A DNA stretch of 64,000 nt. Origin: Trifolium pratense (lineage: Eukaryota > Streptophyta > Magnoliopsida > Fabales > Fabaceae). How positions within the stretch are numbered: the first letter of the stretch is position 1; each line of letters begins with the position of its first letter. Positions 21,868 through 31,955 of this stretch are shown here, piece by piece. The notes below the pieces were generated by a model. The model worked only from the letters and a program-made list of their open reading frames with translations, searched no databases and was not told where the DNA came from. The position numbers and the translations under genes were made by a program. Location of the stretch: positions 38,056,409-38,120,408 of the forward strand of contig NC_060065.1 in the NCBI RefSeq assembly GCF_020283565.1, written 5' to 3'.

Positions 21868-22163
21868 TTTCAGTTAATGCCACTGGTTTGATAAGCGCTT
21901 GCTAAATAATGAATTAAAATTTTCAATTAAAAAGTCAGAAACACATAAACTAACTAACTAACTCATCCAAACAATTAAGCCTCATAATAGCTGAAAATCA
22001 GCACAGATTGAAATTTTTCAGTTAATGCCACTGGTTTGATAAGCGCTTGCTAAATAATGAATTAAAATTTTCAATTAAAAAGTCAGAAACACATAAACTA
22101 ACTAACTAACTCATCCAAACAATTAAGCCTCATAATAGCTGAAAATCAGCACAGATTGAAATT
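21868..22163. repeat. 148-bp tandem duplication
   Basis: The unit beginning 'ttcagttaatgccactggtt' at 21868 is repeated essentially without change from 22016. The near-identity points to a recent event. Confidence 0.93.
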
Positions 22164-22240
22164 TGATATACACAGGGAAATATAAAATACAGTGTATCAA
22201 AAGAAACCAAGCATAAATCGATTGATAGAGCGAAGTAAAT

Positions 22241-22637
22241 TGAAATTGGAATGAAATTGATGTTTGAACACAATCGATTTAACAATAGTCTGAACACAAA
22301 GAAAAAACATAGATCTGAGGAATTCTTACCGTGAAAGAGACGTTGCGGTGATTGCGATTGTGAGAAATGAAGAAATCTTCCGCTGCAATAAGCGAGTTGG
22401 AAGACGAGAAACACAAACAGTTACGTTCATAACCGATGAAATTGAATTGAAATTGATGTTTGAACACAATGGATTTAACAATAGTTTGAACACAGAGATC
22501 TATCTAAACAAAGATCTGAGGAATTCTTACCGTGAAAGAGACGTTGCGGTGGTTGCGAACGTGAGAAATGAAGAAATCTTCCGCTGCAATAAGCAGATTT
22601 GGAAGAGCAGAAACACAGAGTTCTGTTCTTCTCCGAA
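22241..22637 (-). other. Duplicated candidate first exon
   Basis: Two direct copies of about 195 bp (22241-22435 and 22440-22637). On the minus strand each contains GAAGATTTCTTCATTTCTCA.. then CTTTCACG|GTAAGAATTC, a strong 5' splice site. Upstream (22640-22760) is a CT-rich stretch like a plant 5' UTR or promoter. I infer alternative or duplicated 5' exons of a minus-strand transcript reading into the right palindrome arm. No start codon is assigned and the product is unknown. Confidence 0.45.
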
Positions 22638-22639
22638 AA

Positions 22640-23211
22640 CGGTTAGAGGTCGCAGATAGTATAGCATCCTTCGTCGTGTTCATTGTCTCCTTCTCAGTTT
22701 GGTTTTTTTCTCTTTCAGTAAACTACTAAATGAAAGAATGAATCTCAGATGGAGAGAAAGCCTTCATTGAAGAGAAAGCCTTCATTGAAGACAATGATAA
22801 ACTATAATTACTTCTAGGAGAATGTTAACATGTGCATATATGACACATGTTAAGGTAGTAAAAATAGAAATTATGTCTTAGAATTTGTGCATTTTAACTT
22901 TTCAAGCATTAAATATCTTGTATTCTATATTAAGATACCTTATCATATGCCCTATATGCACATGTTAACAAGACCTTTACTTCTATACCCCTTATTTATT
23001 TTTTTATTTTATTTTATATTACCAAAACACATTTAATTTATTCACATTTTTGTCAAGTATGTCTAATGACTAAAAAATTCATCTTAAACATGTTTGACAC
23101 CAACTATACCAACCAAATCTTCTTGTGCCGCCAAGGACACATTACGACTGATAAACACTTAAGACTTAAACATAATAATTTCATGACATGAGGCTTGTTC
23201 ATATGTATGTA
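22640..23211. other. Spacer with a MITE
   Basis: About 22812-22975 is a MITE ('aggagaatgttaacatgtgc' against 'gcacatgttaacaagacc'); a second member of the family is at 55872-56085. A further minus-strand promoter is possible at 22650-22760. Otherwise no gene. Confidence 0.5.
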
Positions 23212-23745
23212 GAGAGTTAATATCCTCTCCATTTTTCATCTTCTCTAGTTTTAAGTTTACAATAATGTGACATTTGGTGGATCCAACTATCTCTTATATT
23301 TTAAGTTTATTCCGATAAGCTAACCCTAAACCTAATCATTTTTCCTCTCATTTTGACCCTAATTTATTTCAAATAAAATATTAAAAAAATACTTTAACAA
23401 GAATTGAACTCGTGACCTTTAATAATTATTTGATGCATTTACCACTAGGCTACATCAATCAATCTGATATAATTTGGTAACCTACATGTAATAAATATGA
23501 AATCAATGTTTAATTTTGTTTAAATAGAAATCAACCCCATTTTTTTTTACAACTCCAATTTTTTTATGTAATACACATTCAATTTCTTTTTATACAAATC
23601 TTTTTTTTTTAAAAAAATAGAAATCAATTAATTTATTTCCTCACATTTTTCTCCCATTTTTTACATTAATTAATTTCCATTGAATTCTTGCAATATTCAG
23701 TTCCAAATTAATTTAAATAAGATGCGTTATAGATTTGCATTTGAG

Positions 23746-23817
<72 letters not shown>
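23746..23817. repeat. (TA)n microsatellite
   Basis: About 72 bp of pure TA. Plus-strand frames crossing it read only Ile-Tyr and are not genes. Confidence 0.95.
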
Positions 23818-23819
<2 letters not shown>

Positions 23820-24111
23820 CATTCATTTTATATATCGTAGTCATCTCAAGTTCAACTATTTTAGTGATTGTTATATTTTTTTCTTATTCACTTCATTTAG
23901 TAACTGTTTTTTTTATGGTATAATAGGATCATTAGATCTAAATTTCATAACGGATGAAAACAAATATACCAATGATGTATTTTTTGTCACATTTTTTTGT
24001 TTTTGTTTTCATCACCGGTATCCGGCGCACTGTTACTCCAAATTTTCATATATTTTTTAATATTAAAATTTTTCAATCGTATTTTCTATTGTTACATATT
24101 ACATCTAATCA

Positions 24112-24149
24112 GACCCGTGCGTGCACGGGTCGTAACTCGCAAGTTCTAG
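24112..24149 (+). mobile_element. Helitron 3' terminus
   Basis: A perfect 9-bp stem (GACCCGTGC..GCACGGGTC) is followed 14 bp later by CTAG and then T, which is the Helitron 3' signature (hairpin, CTRR, insertion before T). The matching 5' TC end was not found with confidence, so the element length is unknown. Confidence 0.7.
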
Positions 24150-24249
24150 TTTAATATATATATTTGAAAACAATTCAAGACTATAATAATAGAGAGGGCA
24201 AATCGAGAGAGAAAATGGAGAGGACCCTAACTCGTATGTAGAATACTCA

Positions 24250-24803
24250 AAAATCAGTTTACCTCAGCAACATTAACACTGCAAAATAAGAAACTATCAT
24301 TCTTTAAAAAACCCAACATACTCTTAAAAAAAAAAGTTTAATTAGTCATCTATACCTATATATAAAGAGGATAAAAAAAAATTCATAATACCAACAATAC
24401 CCTTAACTTTTTTTTTAGCAGCAAAATTTTTTTATTAACAAACTCACCATAATATTAGACATGTTTTTGTCTAGCAGTAAAAATCTTTTATTAACAAACT
24501 AACCGTAACATAAGATTTTTTTTTTACACGCGCCTTTCTGGCCGCTAGTTCTTTAATAATGTTTTTTTAGCTTGCTAGTATTTTTTTTACTTGCTAATAT
24601 ATAATTTTTTTTTCATTACTTTGGATATCTCTTTTTTTTTTTTTTGAATAATACTTTGTATATCTCTGTATGTTTATATAAATATTTTTTTGCATTTTAT
24701 TATTCTTATTAAGATAAGAATTACCTTTTAATTTTCATTAATATTTTTGACAGAATCTAATCTAATTAATAATAATTTGGATTATTGTTATTATTTCGAA
24801 AAA
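24250..24803. other. Upstream region of the RING gene
   Basis: It contains 'tctatacctatatataaagagg' at 24350, which resembles a Helitron 5' end, and two related 'tttttattaacaaactcacc' blocks (24430 and 24490). T-rich runs dominate. No gene. Confidence 0.35.
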
Positions 24804-24812
24804 TATATAAAA
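24804..24812 (+). promoter_or_regulatory. TATA box of the RING finger gene
   Basis: TATATAAAA lies about 30 bp before a purine-rich exon that ends at a consensus donor (ATCG|GTATGT, 24911). The next acceptor (CAACATAG|TTATTG, exon from 25320) precedes the ATG at 25344, so a 5' UTR intron of about 410 bp is predicted. Confidence 0.55.
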
Positions 24813-25343
24813 CCCAACCCATCAGTGAAAAATAGGGTTTATAAAATTGACAAAGAGGAGAAAAGAATTTGTCGAACAAAGAAGAGAAAAGTAGGAAAAA
24901 AGGGAAAATCGGTATGTGACTTTCTCTAAATATTAATTGCTTTTCGTATGGAATATTATTATTATTATTATCATTCCATTATGCCATTTTTTGTTGCTAC
25001 TGATTTTTACTTGTGGTGTTAGAATTATGTAATTGATATTTGTGAATCTGTATGTTCCTCTGAAACCGTCTCTTCAAGATGAATGAATAAAAGGATCATA
25101 AAATAATGAATCTGTTTTGTTTAATAATTTTTTTCTGTTCATTCCGTACTTGCAATGTCATACAATTATGATAATTGAAATTGACCAAATTTTATAATGT
25201 CATGTTGATAAAACTTATGTTTGATGAAGCTGAAAACTTCAGAACTAGAATATTTGATCTAAATTATGACATTTGATTTCATCATTCTCTAATTTACATA
25301 ACCCCTGTCCTCAACATAGTTATTGAAGATTGAATATCTCGAG

Positions 25344-26143
25344 ATGAGTTCTGATTTGTCGTCCGCCACTTCTGTTCTCCGTTGCACCGATGAACTTGTC
25401 AAGAAGTTCTTATGCCCGGTAAGAAGATCCTTGTGATGTTTTTACTATTCTAGGTTTATACATTGTTGCTATGTAATAACTTTGATTTTGTTCATTATAA
25501 TAGATTTGTGCGGAGATATATTTTGAGCCATGTACCACTCCTTGTGGACACAGGTGCGCATCAAACACACGATATAAATACCACACTAGTCTTAATTCTA
25601 TAACTATGTTAGATATTTTTCATCCCAAGTTTAGTTTCTAATTACATCAACTTATCAATTTTCTAATTAAAAATATCCATTCTTTTAGTTTTTGCAAAGA
25701 GTGTTTGCAATCTTCCATGGCTATGTCTGCCACAGACCTAAATTGCCCTATATGCGGGGGATCAATAAGGTATTCATAAAGTGATTAATTTTTTCAAAAT
25801 CAAATATTCAAAATAACATAATTTTAATGTATTTTTGTCTTTTTTTTCTTGCAGTAATGGATTATCCTACTGTGTGAATGTAGCTCTTTGGAACGCAGTT
25901 CAGTTCTTATTTCCTCAGGAAGTTAAATCGCGGAAAGTAACCGATGCCTTAAATAGATCGAAAAATTTAAGTGCACAACCATATAAAAATTCTACTCGTT
26001 CTTGGCCTCCATTGAATGGTGTTTTTTATTATATAAATCTATTGAATGATGGTTTAGATATTATAAGCCGTGTGATGTTAGGCTTGTTTGTTATTGCACT
26101 GCCTTACATGACATATGTTGTATTCGAGAAAGACTTTCGTTAA
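25344..26143 (+). CDS. RING finger protein with C-terminal membrane anchor
   Basis: Exons are 25344-25418, 25504-25553, 25689-25769 and 25855-26143, coding 164 residues. All junctions are GT-AG and in frame (LCP|ICAE, GHS, SIS). A C3HC4 RING lies at residues about 24-66: CPIC, then a long loop to C-G-H, FCKEC and NCPIC. A conserved block (NGLSYCVNVALWNAVQFLFPQEVKSRK) follows, and the last 30 residues contain a hydrophobic helix (VMLGLFVIALPYMTYVVF). RINGs of this kind recruit E2 enzymes as ubiquitin ligases; the tail suggests membrane attachment with the RING facing the cytosol. A paralogous exon 4 lies at 19.3 kb, so the family has duplicated locally. The substrate is unknown, and no stop or shift is seen. 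Confidence 0.85.
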
Positions 26144-26371
26144 TAAACACAGTTAGTGTAATTTTTTTTTTAGTATTGTCAATCAGTCAGTATAAAGTTT
26201 ACCATTCGTTAGTTGGTTCATACAATCCACTTGATTCATATAATGTTTATCCACACACATGGGTCATCCATACAATCCACTTGTCTTGGAAACTCATGCC
26301 ATATGTTTCAAAACTCTTCTCAAGTATCTCATTCAACTCAATCATATACCTTACTAATGTCGATATTTAAG

Positions 26372-26760
26372 CTACTTTAGATGATGTATTAGTTCAATAG
26401 CCACCATGACAATATCCAAGATAGATCTATTCACCGTAAAACTTGACTTCTCTTCATAAATAAACTTATTTAACACCACTTTCAGCCTATTCGTAAGAAT
26501 TTTTGACATGATTTTATAGATAACATTGCACAAAGAAATAGACCGGAGATCTTTCATATTCGTAGGATTGTTTCCCTTTGGAATTTGATACTATTAACAT
26601 CATTTAAGTGATTTGGAAATTCACCTCGCTCGAGCTATGAAACACTTATGATACATCATTCGGACCTGGAGCCTTATCAGAATTCCAAAAAAGTTTAAAG
26701 AAAGATGGGTTCAAGTCATTCGGACCTAGAGCCTTATCGGAATCGGAATGTGTCTCATGT
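26372..26760 (-). pseudogene. LINE reverse transcriptase fragment
   Basis: On the minus strand a KAPGPND block (about 26690-26650) is followed, after damage, by IPKGNNPTNMKDLRSISLCN and a further run YKIMSKILTNRLKVVLNKFI. These are the finger/palm blocks of plant L1-type ORF2. The strand ends in a stop at 26372. A duplicated stretch ('tcattcggacct.gagccttatc') lies near 26660 and 26719. Confidence 0.8.
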
Positions 26761-27026
26761 CAATTGTAAACATATATTGTTGTCTTCTAGATTTATTTTC
26801 TAGTCTGAATCATAATCACCATGAACATGCTCGATCAAATTTTGACGATAGCTACTCGCCACTTCGCCTTGCACATATGAAATAATAAATAATTAAGAGT
26901 GATTTTTTTTTTTGTGATAGACAAATATTAATAGTTATTAAATTAATATTTTTATTCCACCAAAGTTTGAACAATGGAGTCTTTTGGAGGGTTGGTCCTA
27001 GCCAAGGGCGTCAAGACCCTTAACAT

Positions 27027-27691
27027 TAGAGCTGTGAAATTGGGCTGGTCCAGCCCGATGGGCTAGACTATATATGTGGGTCAGCTTGGCCCGGCTTAAT
27101 TATTTATGGGCTACACATTTAAGAGTCCGACCCGGTCCACATGGGTCATATGGGCTAATGGGCCAGTCAGACCCATTTCATTTTATTTTTTTCTCTGTTT
27201 ATTCAATATTTTTTATGTCAATTTGATGTATTAGTTCTCATAATTATCAATTTTATTGAGATATAATTGGATGCAAGTGTAAATAATTTTTAGATCATCA
27301 CTAAATATCAATTAAACTCTAGTTTGATTCCTAAAAAAATTAAATCAAATTAATAGATCACAAATTTACTTTTTTTTAAAAAGTTTTAGGTAAATATAAC
27401 CTATTTTATTAAGCTTACACAATTAACTATATTTTTTATAATAATTATTCAATTAGATGATATTTTTTTATATTTTAATTGCTATTATTTTTACAAAAGT
27501 GTCATTTTTTTTATAATGGGTCAGTCTGAAGCCCGATGGGCTAGCCCAGCCCAGACCAATTTTTACATGGACTAATGGGCTTGGGCTAAAAGGCCCGCTT
27601 GCATTTGGGCCATGTTTTTTGAAACTCGATCCGCCCAAGCTCATGGGCTAATGGGCCGGCCTATTAGTCCGGTCCAATCTTGACAACTCTA
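27027..27691. mobile_element. Non-autonomous hAT element with perfect 8-bp target duplication
   Basis: The termini TAGAGCTGTGAAATTGGGC and ..CTTGACAACTCTA are flanked by CTTAACAT at 27019-27026 and 27692-27699. Subterminal regions carry many 'gggct/agccc' blocks in both orientations around an A+T-rich core. 665 bp, no transposase. Same terminal family as the 14.7-kb element. Confidence 0.9.
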
Positions 27692-27699
27692 CTTAACAT

Positions 27700-28489
27700 A
27701 TGCCCTCCAAATTAGGGGGACCTCAAATTTGTTGGATATTTTCAAAATATTAATTTGAAATGTCTTAAGTATTTGTAACTATGGACAACGTTGCCATTGG
27801 TGAAGTCGTTGTGTATATGAGTTAATTTATTTCCTCACAGAAGGGTTAGTTGGGAACCACAAGGACAAAAATGACGTTAATTTTATATAATGGAGTAATA
27901 AATGATTTGTCATATTTCAATTCTTAATTGTGATATTTGTAATCATATACTATGATATCTGTATTTTAGTATTCGAATAATAAAATTGATTCTCTTAACC
28001 TACAATTTTTCTTTTTATCATTTTTTCATTTTATTTTTTGTAATATTCTTCACTTCATCTTTTTAATTGTATTGTGGATAGACATATGGCGATCAACATG
28101 TTACAGAGGAGCGATGGACTGTTCGGGATAACTCAAATTTAATTTTTGAATGAAACAATTTATCGATCGGACTTTATTTATTTTACGACTGAACTTCAGA
28201 TTAGTTGACCTCCTTACCCTAGAAACAGGAGGATTAACAAAAAAAAAATGTTACAGAGGAGGGAATATTGTCACCGTGAAAGAAAAGAAGCCAATTGTTT
28301 GAGATTAATATGCATTCATTGTCATGTTAATAAAAACGTGACAATCAAGGTCATTTACGTTAGGTAAGAGTAATTTAATTGAAAGAATTAATGTGCAATC
28401 AAGGTCATTTACGTTAGAGAATAACAAGTGAATGAGTAATAACGAATGTCGTGACTTAGAAGTAAAGGTTTTACAATCCTAAAGAATTA
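27700..28489. other. Intergenic, no gene seen
   Basis: A+T-rich. 'caatcaaggtcatttacgtta' occurs twice (about 28341 and 28395), a small direct duplication. No coding or RNA gene is supported. Confidence 0.35.
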
Positions 28490-28765
28490 AACTATACTCA
28501 TATGGACTTAAATTTTCAGGAGTTCTTTTTTTTTTGCCCCCTGTTTAGGAATTATTAACTATATCAGGGAATTAAAACCTGATTATGAACAAAAATGTAA
28601 GAAATGAGAATCAATAATAGGGAAAAGTGTAAAGTATATTGATCATAAATGCACCATATATATAGGTGTGAAGGTTACAACAAAAGGAATGGTTACTTAT
28701 CACTCAAGCAACCTAACAACCTCCTAACAATATTAACTAACCTGACTGTCACATATTAACAATAT
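28490..28765 (-). mobile_element. Possible solo LTR (copia-like)
   Basis: Read on the minus strand from about 28765 it begins TGTTAATATGTGACAGTC, contains a TATA region (CACCTATATATATGG) and runs into pyrimidine-rich DNA, which resembles an LTR promoter. No target duplication or partner LTR is confirmed. Alternative: unrelated intergenic sequence. Confidence 0.35.
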
Positions 28766-29109
28766 TAACTAAGTGTAAAAGCGATTAAATAAGGGTATAC
28801 TAGGAATAGTAGTATTAATTAGTTTAAAAGTAGTTGATTTTTGCTTATATTTGTGTCCAAAATTTGAAGTGTTTTTTTTTCTCTTATATTTGTGTCCGGA
28901 GGGAGTATTAGTTAGTTACACAATGTTACTTGCACACCAAGTAACCGTAAAATACACCTATACAACTTCTAGTTCTAGTTTGAATTATAAACCAATTAAC
29001 CAAATGAGCTGAACTGAATTGCTCGTGAACCTTAAACGAGTTGAACTCGAGCTAAAAAAATGTTCGTAACGAATTTGAGCCGAATTTCGAGCTAAACCGA
29101 TTCTTATCG
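28766..29109. other. Spacer with truncated Stowaway end
   Basis: 'gtgtccggagggagta' at about 28894-28912 is a Stowaway-type right terminus without its left partner; an internal repeat 'cttatatttgtgtcc' precedes it. About 29010-29150 has repeated 'gaactcgagct/gagctcaag' motifs in both orientations. Confidence 0.45.
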
Positions 29110-29905
29110 AGTCAAGTCGAGCTCAAGTGGGTTCGACTCGACTTGTTTCTAGCCCTAGATGCTAGTTTGATAGCTTCAAGGAGAGCCATACCTTCTACTT
29201 CAATAACAGAGAGTTTGAGTTTAGCAAGCTTCCAAGATGTTTGTGCAAGAATAAACTGGCCCTCATTGTTGCGAAAACAGCAGGCTGCTGTTGTATCATT
29301 CTCGTTCAAGTAAAAACCGGCATCGACGTTACATTTGAGTCATCCTACCGTTGGTCTTTCCAAACACAACCACAGCTGAACTGGCGGCTCATTACTTCTC
29401 TGTATACGCATCTGTTGAGTCTCAAACCACAACTGCCGCGCACCTAGTGACTACTGCCCAATCTGTACAGCAGTAGAGAGTGGTCATTCCATATTTTATC
29501 ATTTCTATTTTGCTAACGATACCACAAGTGCATAGCAACTCGCCCAGCCATGTTCCTTTCCTCCTTACTGCATACATCCAAGTATCCAACAGCAAACAAG
29601 AGATAGAATTGAAATTATGCAGTCGATTATATACTACAGCTCCTAAACCCGCGACTGCCCAGCTGTCACGTATCAAGGAACACATGAAAAAAGAGTGCAA
29701 ATCATCTTCCTGTTCTGCATTACATAAAGGACAAATCGGAGAGAAATCGACTCGCCGTTGTATGTTTATAATAACCAGACACGCACTGAAATGCATCCCA
29801 TACAAATGCGCCAAAGATCATGTCACGCTACTGAGTTTGGATCACACCATAAACGAAAAAATATATAGCTACATATCTCAGCACCATCAAAACATAAAAC
29901 AAGAA
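29110..29905 (-). pseudogene. LINE 3' fragment: zinc-binding and RNase H-like domains
   Basis: On the minus strand, first (29814-29422) a zf-RVT-type region: CPLCNAEQEDDLHSFFMCSL with its Cys/His spacing. Then (29309-29112) an RNase H-like segment NENDTTAACCFRNNEGQFIL..AQTSWKL. These are the last domains of plant LINE ORF2. It is part of the left arm of the large inverted duplication; the partner is at 34.65-35.29 kb on the plus strand. Confidence 0.75.
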
Positions 29906-30051
29906 AGATAGTAGAGAAATGAATCCTACCAAACAATTTTAGTCAGTGAAGAATGAATATCATTTATCAAATACTTTTCCTTAGTTAAATTACATTTTTC
30001 ACTTGAGTCATATGATAATAACATCTCCTACATCATCACAATATATAAATC

Positions 30052-30185
30052 TAGGATTTCAATCTGAGGGTTGTGACCACAATTGGATTTCTAACAACAT
30101 GCTTCTTCACATCCATCCAAGATAGATATCCGAAATCCACTTCCTTTATTTTGTAGTTGCTGCAATTTCAATCCTCAACTTGTAG
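30052..30185 (-). pseudogene. Subtilase 3'-end fragment
   Basis: The minus strand encodes the last roughly 45 codons of the subtilase found on the plus strand at 34.1-34.26 kb (YLSWMDVKKHVVR-like and the TLRLKS-like end, same stop). One base is missing in an A-run compared with the larger copy ('caaaataaagg' versus 'caaaattaaagg'), shifting the frame. Nothing of the catalytic domain is present. Confidence 0.8.
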
Positions 30186-30190
30186 GGTAA

Positions 30191-30789
30191 CTTCAATCCT
30201 TTACTTCCTTGTAGGTTTTATGGTAATCATTTTCAATTCTTAATTTATTTTATAACTTTCTTCCTTTCCCTGAGGATTGGCCAGTCAAGAACACTAGGGT
30301 TCATGTAATAAATTTAGGGAGAACTTAATTTCAAAATAATAACTTATGAACTATTAAATCTTATTTACTTATATTTTTATACATTCTTTGATTTATCACC
30401 ACTTCAACAGCATCAACGGAGAGGAGGACGATGAGTATGAGGAGCACTTGCCACATGCGTGTAAATTTGGTCTCACCAGAGGATGGACAAACGCCAATCC
30501 AGTTCGTAAGGTTGATGATTGGTTTCTTCCATACGATGTGGACTAGGCGTGTTAATTATCAATGTGAGTGAAGATCCTCACTTTTTCCCATTTGACGCTC
30601 ACATGCGGATATTGTTTTTATGTAGTACGTTGACAAAAATAGTTTGAGAATTGGAACGAGATCAAAGTATGTTGATGTTCACTATAAAAATAATATAGAA
30701 TAAACAATTGTTTTTATATTGACGGAACCCTATAGAGTCATGTAACAAAAACGAAAGGGAGATACGAATAGGAAGAGAGAATTTCTCGG
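30191..30789. other. Spacer inside the inverted duplication
   Basis: No supported gene. A short open plus-strand stretch near 30400-30545 (EEDDEYEEHLPHACKFGLTRGW-like) looks like a piece of a coding exon but is too short to identify. Confidence 0.35.
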
Positions 30790-31415
30790 TAGGGATGACA
30801 ATGGGTAGGGTATGGGTAGGGTACTATAGTACTCATCCCCATACCCGCAGATTGAAAAAATACCCGTACCCATCCCCATACCCGCGTGGGTAACAACTTT
30901 TTCCCCCGTCCTCATACCCTATGGGTACCTAGGTACCCATACTCGTTACCCGCATTTTTACTAAAAATAAATTGATCAATTATAAAATATCATATAATTT
31001 TAATAGAATTAAAAAAATTTCAAAGATTTTAATATTGACTAATGAAAATTATAAACAAAATTATTACTAACTTTATGTTAAAGTTCATATTTATGTTAAA
31101 TATTCACATTATTTTTATACTATGTTATAAATAAATATTTTTATTAAAAATATGTAATAGTTTAGTAGAGTTGTATTGTTTTAAATTGATTTACATATAT
31201 TATAATATAATAATATAAATAAAATAAATAAATATATATTATGCGGGTATGGGGCGGGGTGGGTACTAAGGTACCCGTACCCGCACCCATAGCCGTTCAT
31301 TTTTGCGGGTAATTACCCATACCCGTGCCCGTACCCAAAATGCAGGTTTTTACCCTACCCGTTGTGGGTAATTTTTGCGGGTACCCTCTGGGTATGGGTC
31401 AAATTGTCATCTCTA
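30790..31415. mobile_element. Non-autonomous hAT element with perfect 8-bp target duplication
   Basis: The termini TAGGGATGACAAT and ATTGTCATCTCTA are inverted. TTTCTCGG is duplicated at 30782-30789 and 31416-31423. Subterminal arrays of 'gggtac/gtaccc' and 'catccccatacccg' flank an A+T core. 626 bp, no transposase. Confidence 0.92.
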
Positions 31416-31423
31416 TTTCTCGG

Positions 31424-31955
31424 TGGTTAAAATGAGAAATGAGGAGCAAAGTTGTACAAAAAGAAGAAATTAAATAAAAAATTTAAGTTTAATTGCAACA
31501 ATAGAGAAAGTATGCTTCTGCTATATATTTCAGTACAACAGAGCAAGTATTTCCTTAATTGGAAACAAAACTATCTTCAAAATTAGAAGCTCACTGAGAA
31601 CAGATCCATCATCCATGTGCCCTAGATGTCATCTGGACAAGTTGGAGGTTTTGACTACTTCTCTACATGCGAATGAGGAAAACTGATGTCTTGTTTGTAA
31701 GTAGTTTACTCCTTCACCAAACCCTTCAAAATGTTGATATTTATGTTCTTTAGTGAGTGATACTTTGTTCATGCTGTGTGGTTTAAATCGAAGAAACCTT
31801 CCATTTGTTTCTCAGGAGATTGAAGAAATCTCTATGCTGTAGTGATACTTAACTTTGTTCATTCTGTTGTTTACTTCTTCACCAAACCCTTAAAAACCTT
31901 CCATATTAGGAAACCTTCTTCTCAATCTCAATTCTCAAACACATTTTCAACCATC
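31424..31955. other. Upstream region of the subtilase pseudogene
   Basis: Part of the promoter is imperfectly duplicated: 'gtttactccttcaccaaacccttc' near 31704 and 'gtttacttcttcaccaaaccctta' near 31869, each near a 'gtgatact..tttgttcat.ctg' block. No clear TATA box. Confidence 0.45.

Larger units (their letters stand above)
23212..24245. mobile_element. Composite element with TIRs, TA run and Helitron-like end
   Basis: 'gttaatatcctctccatttttc' on the left and its near inverse at 24200-24240 ('gaaaatggagaggaccctaac') suggest a TIR element of about 1 kb. Inside are a SINE-like promoter in minus orientation (23404-23452; B-box-like GAGTTCAATTC and A-box-like TAGCCTAGTGG), a (TA)n microsatellite and a Helitron-type 3' terminus. 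Nested insertion is likely. Confidence 0.5.
29110..30190. repeat. Left arm of the inverted duplication around the subtilase pseudogene
   Basis: This arm is an inverted, diverged copy of 34120-35290 and contains the same two parts in the same relative order: the end of the subtilase gene with its 3' flank, then LINE sequence. The arms differ by indels, including about 240 bp present only in the right arm (about 34505-34745). Confidence 0.85.

Noticed and set aside
26144..26371. Additional exon of the RING gene
   Set aside because: The gene ends in a stop at 26143 after its membrane anchor; the following open frame has no similarity to the orphan copy.
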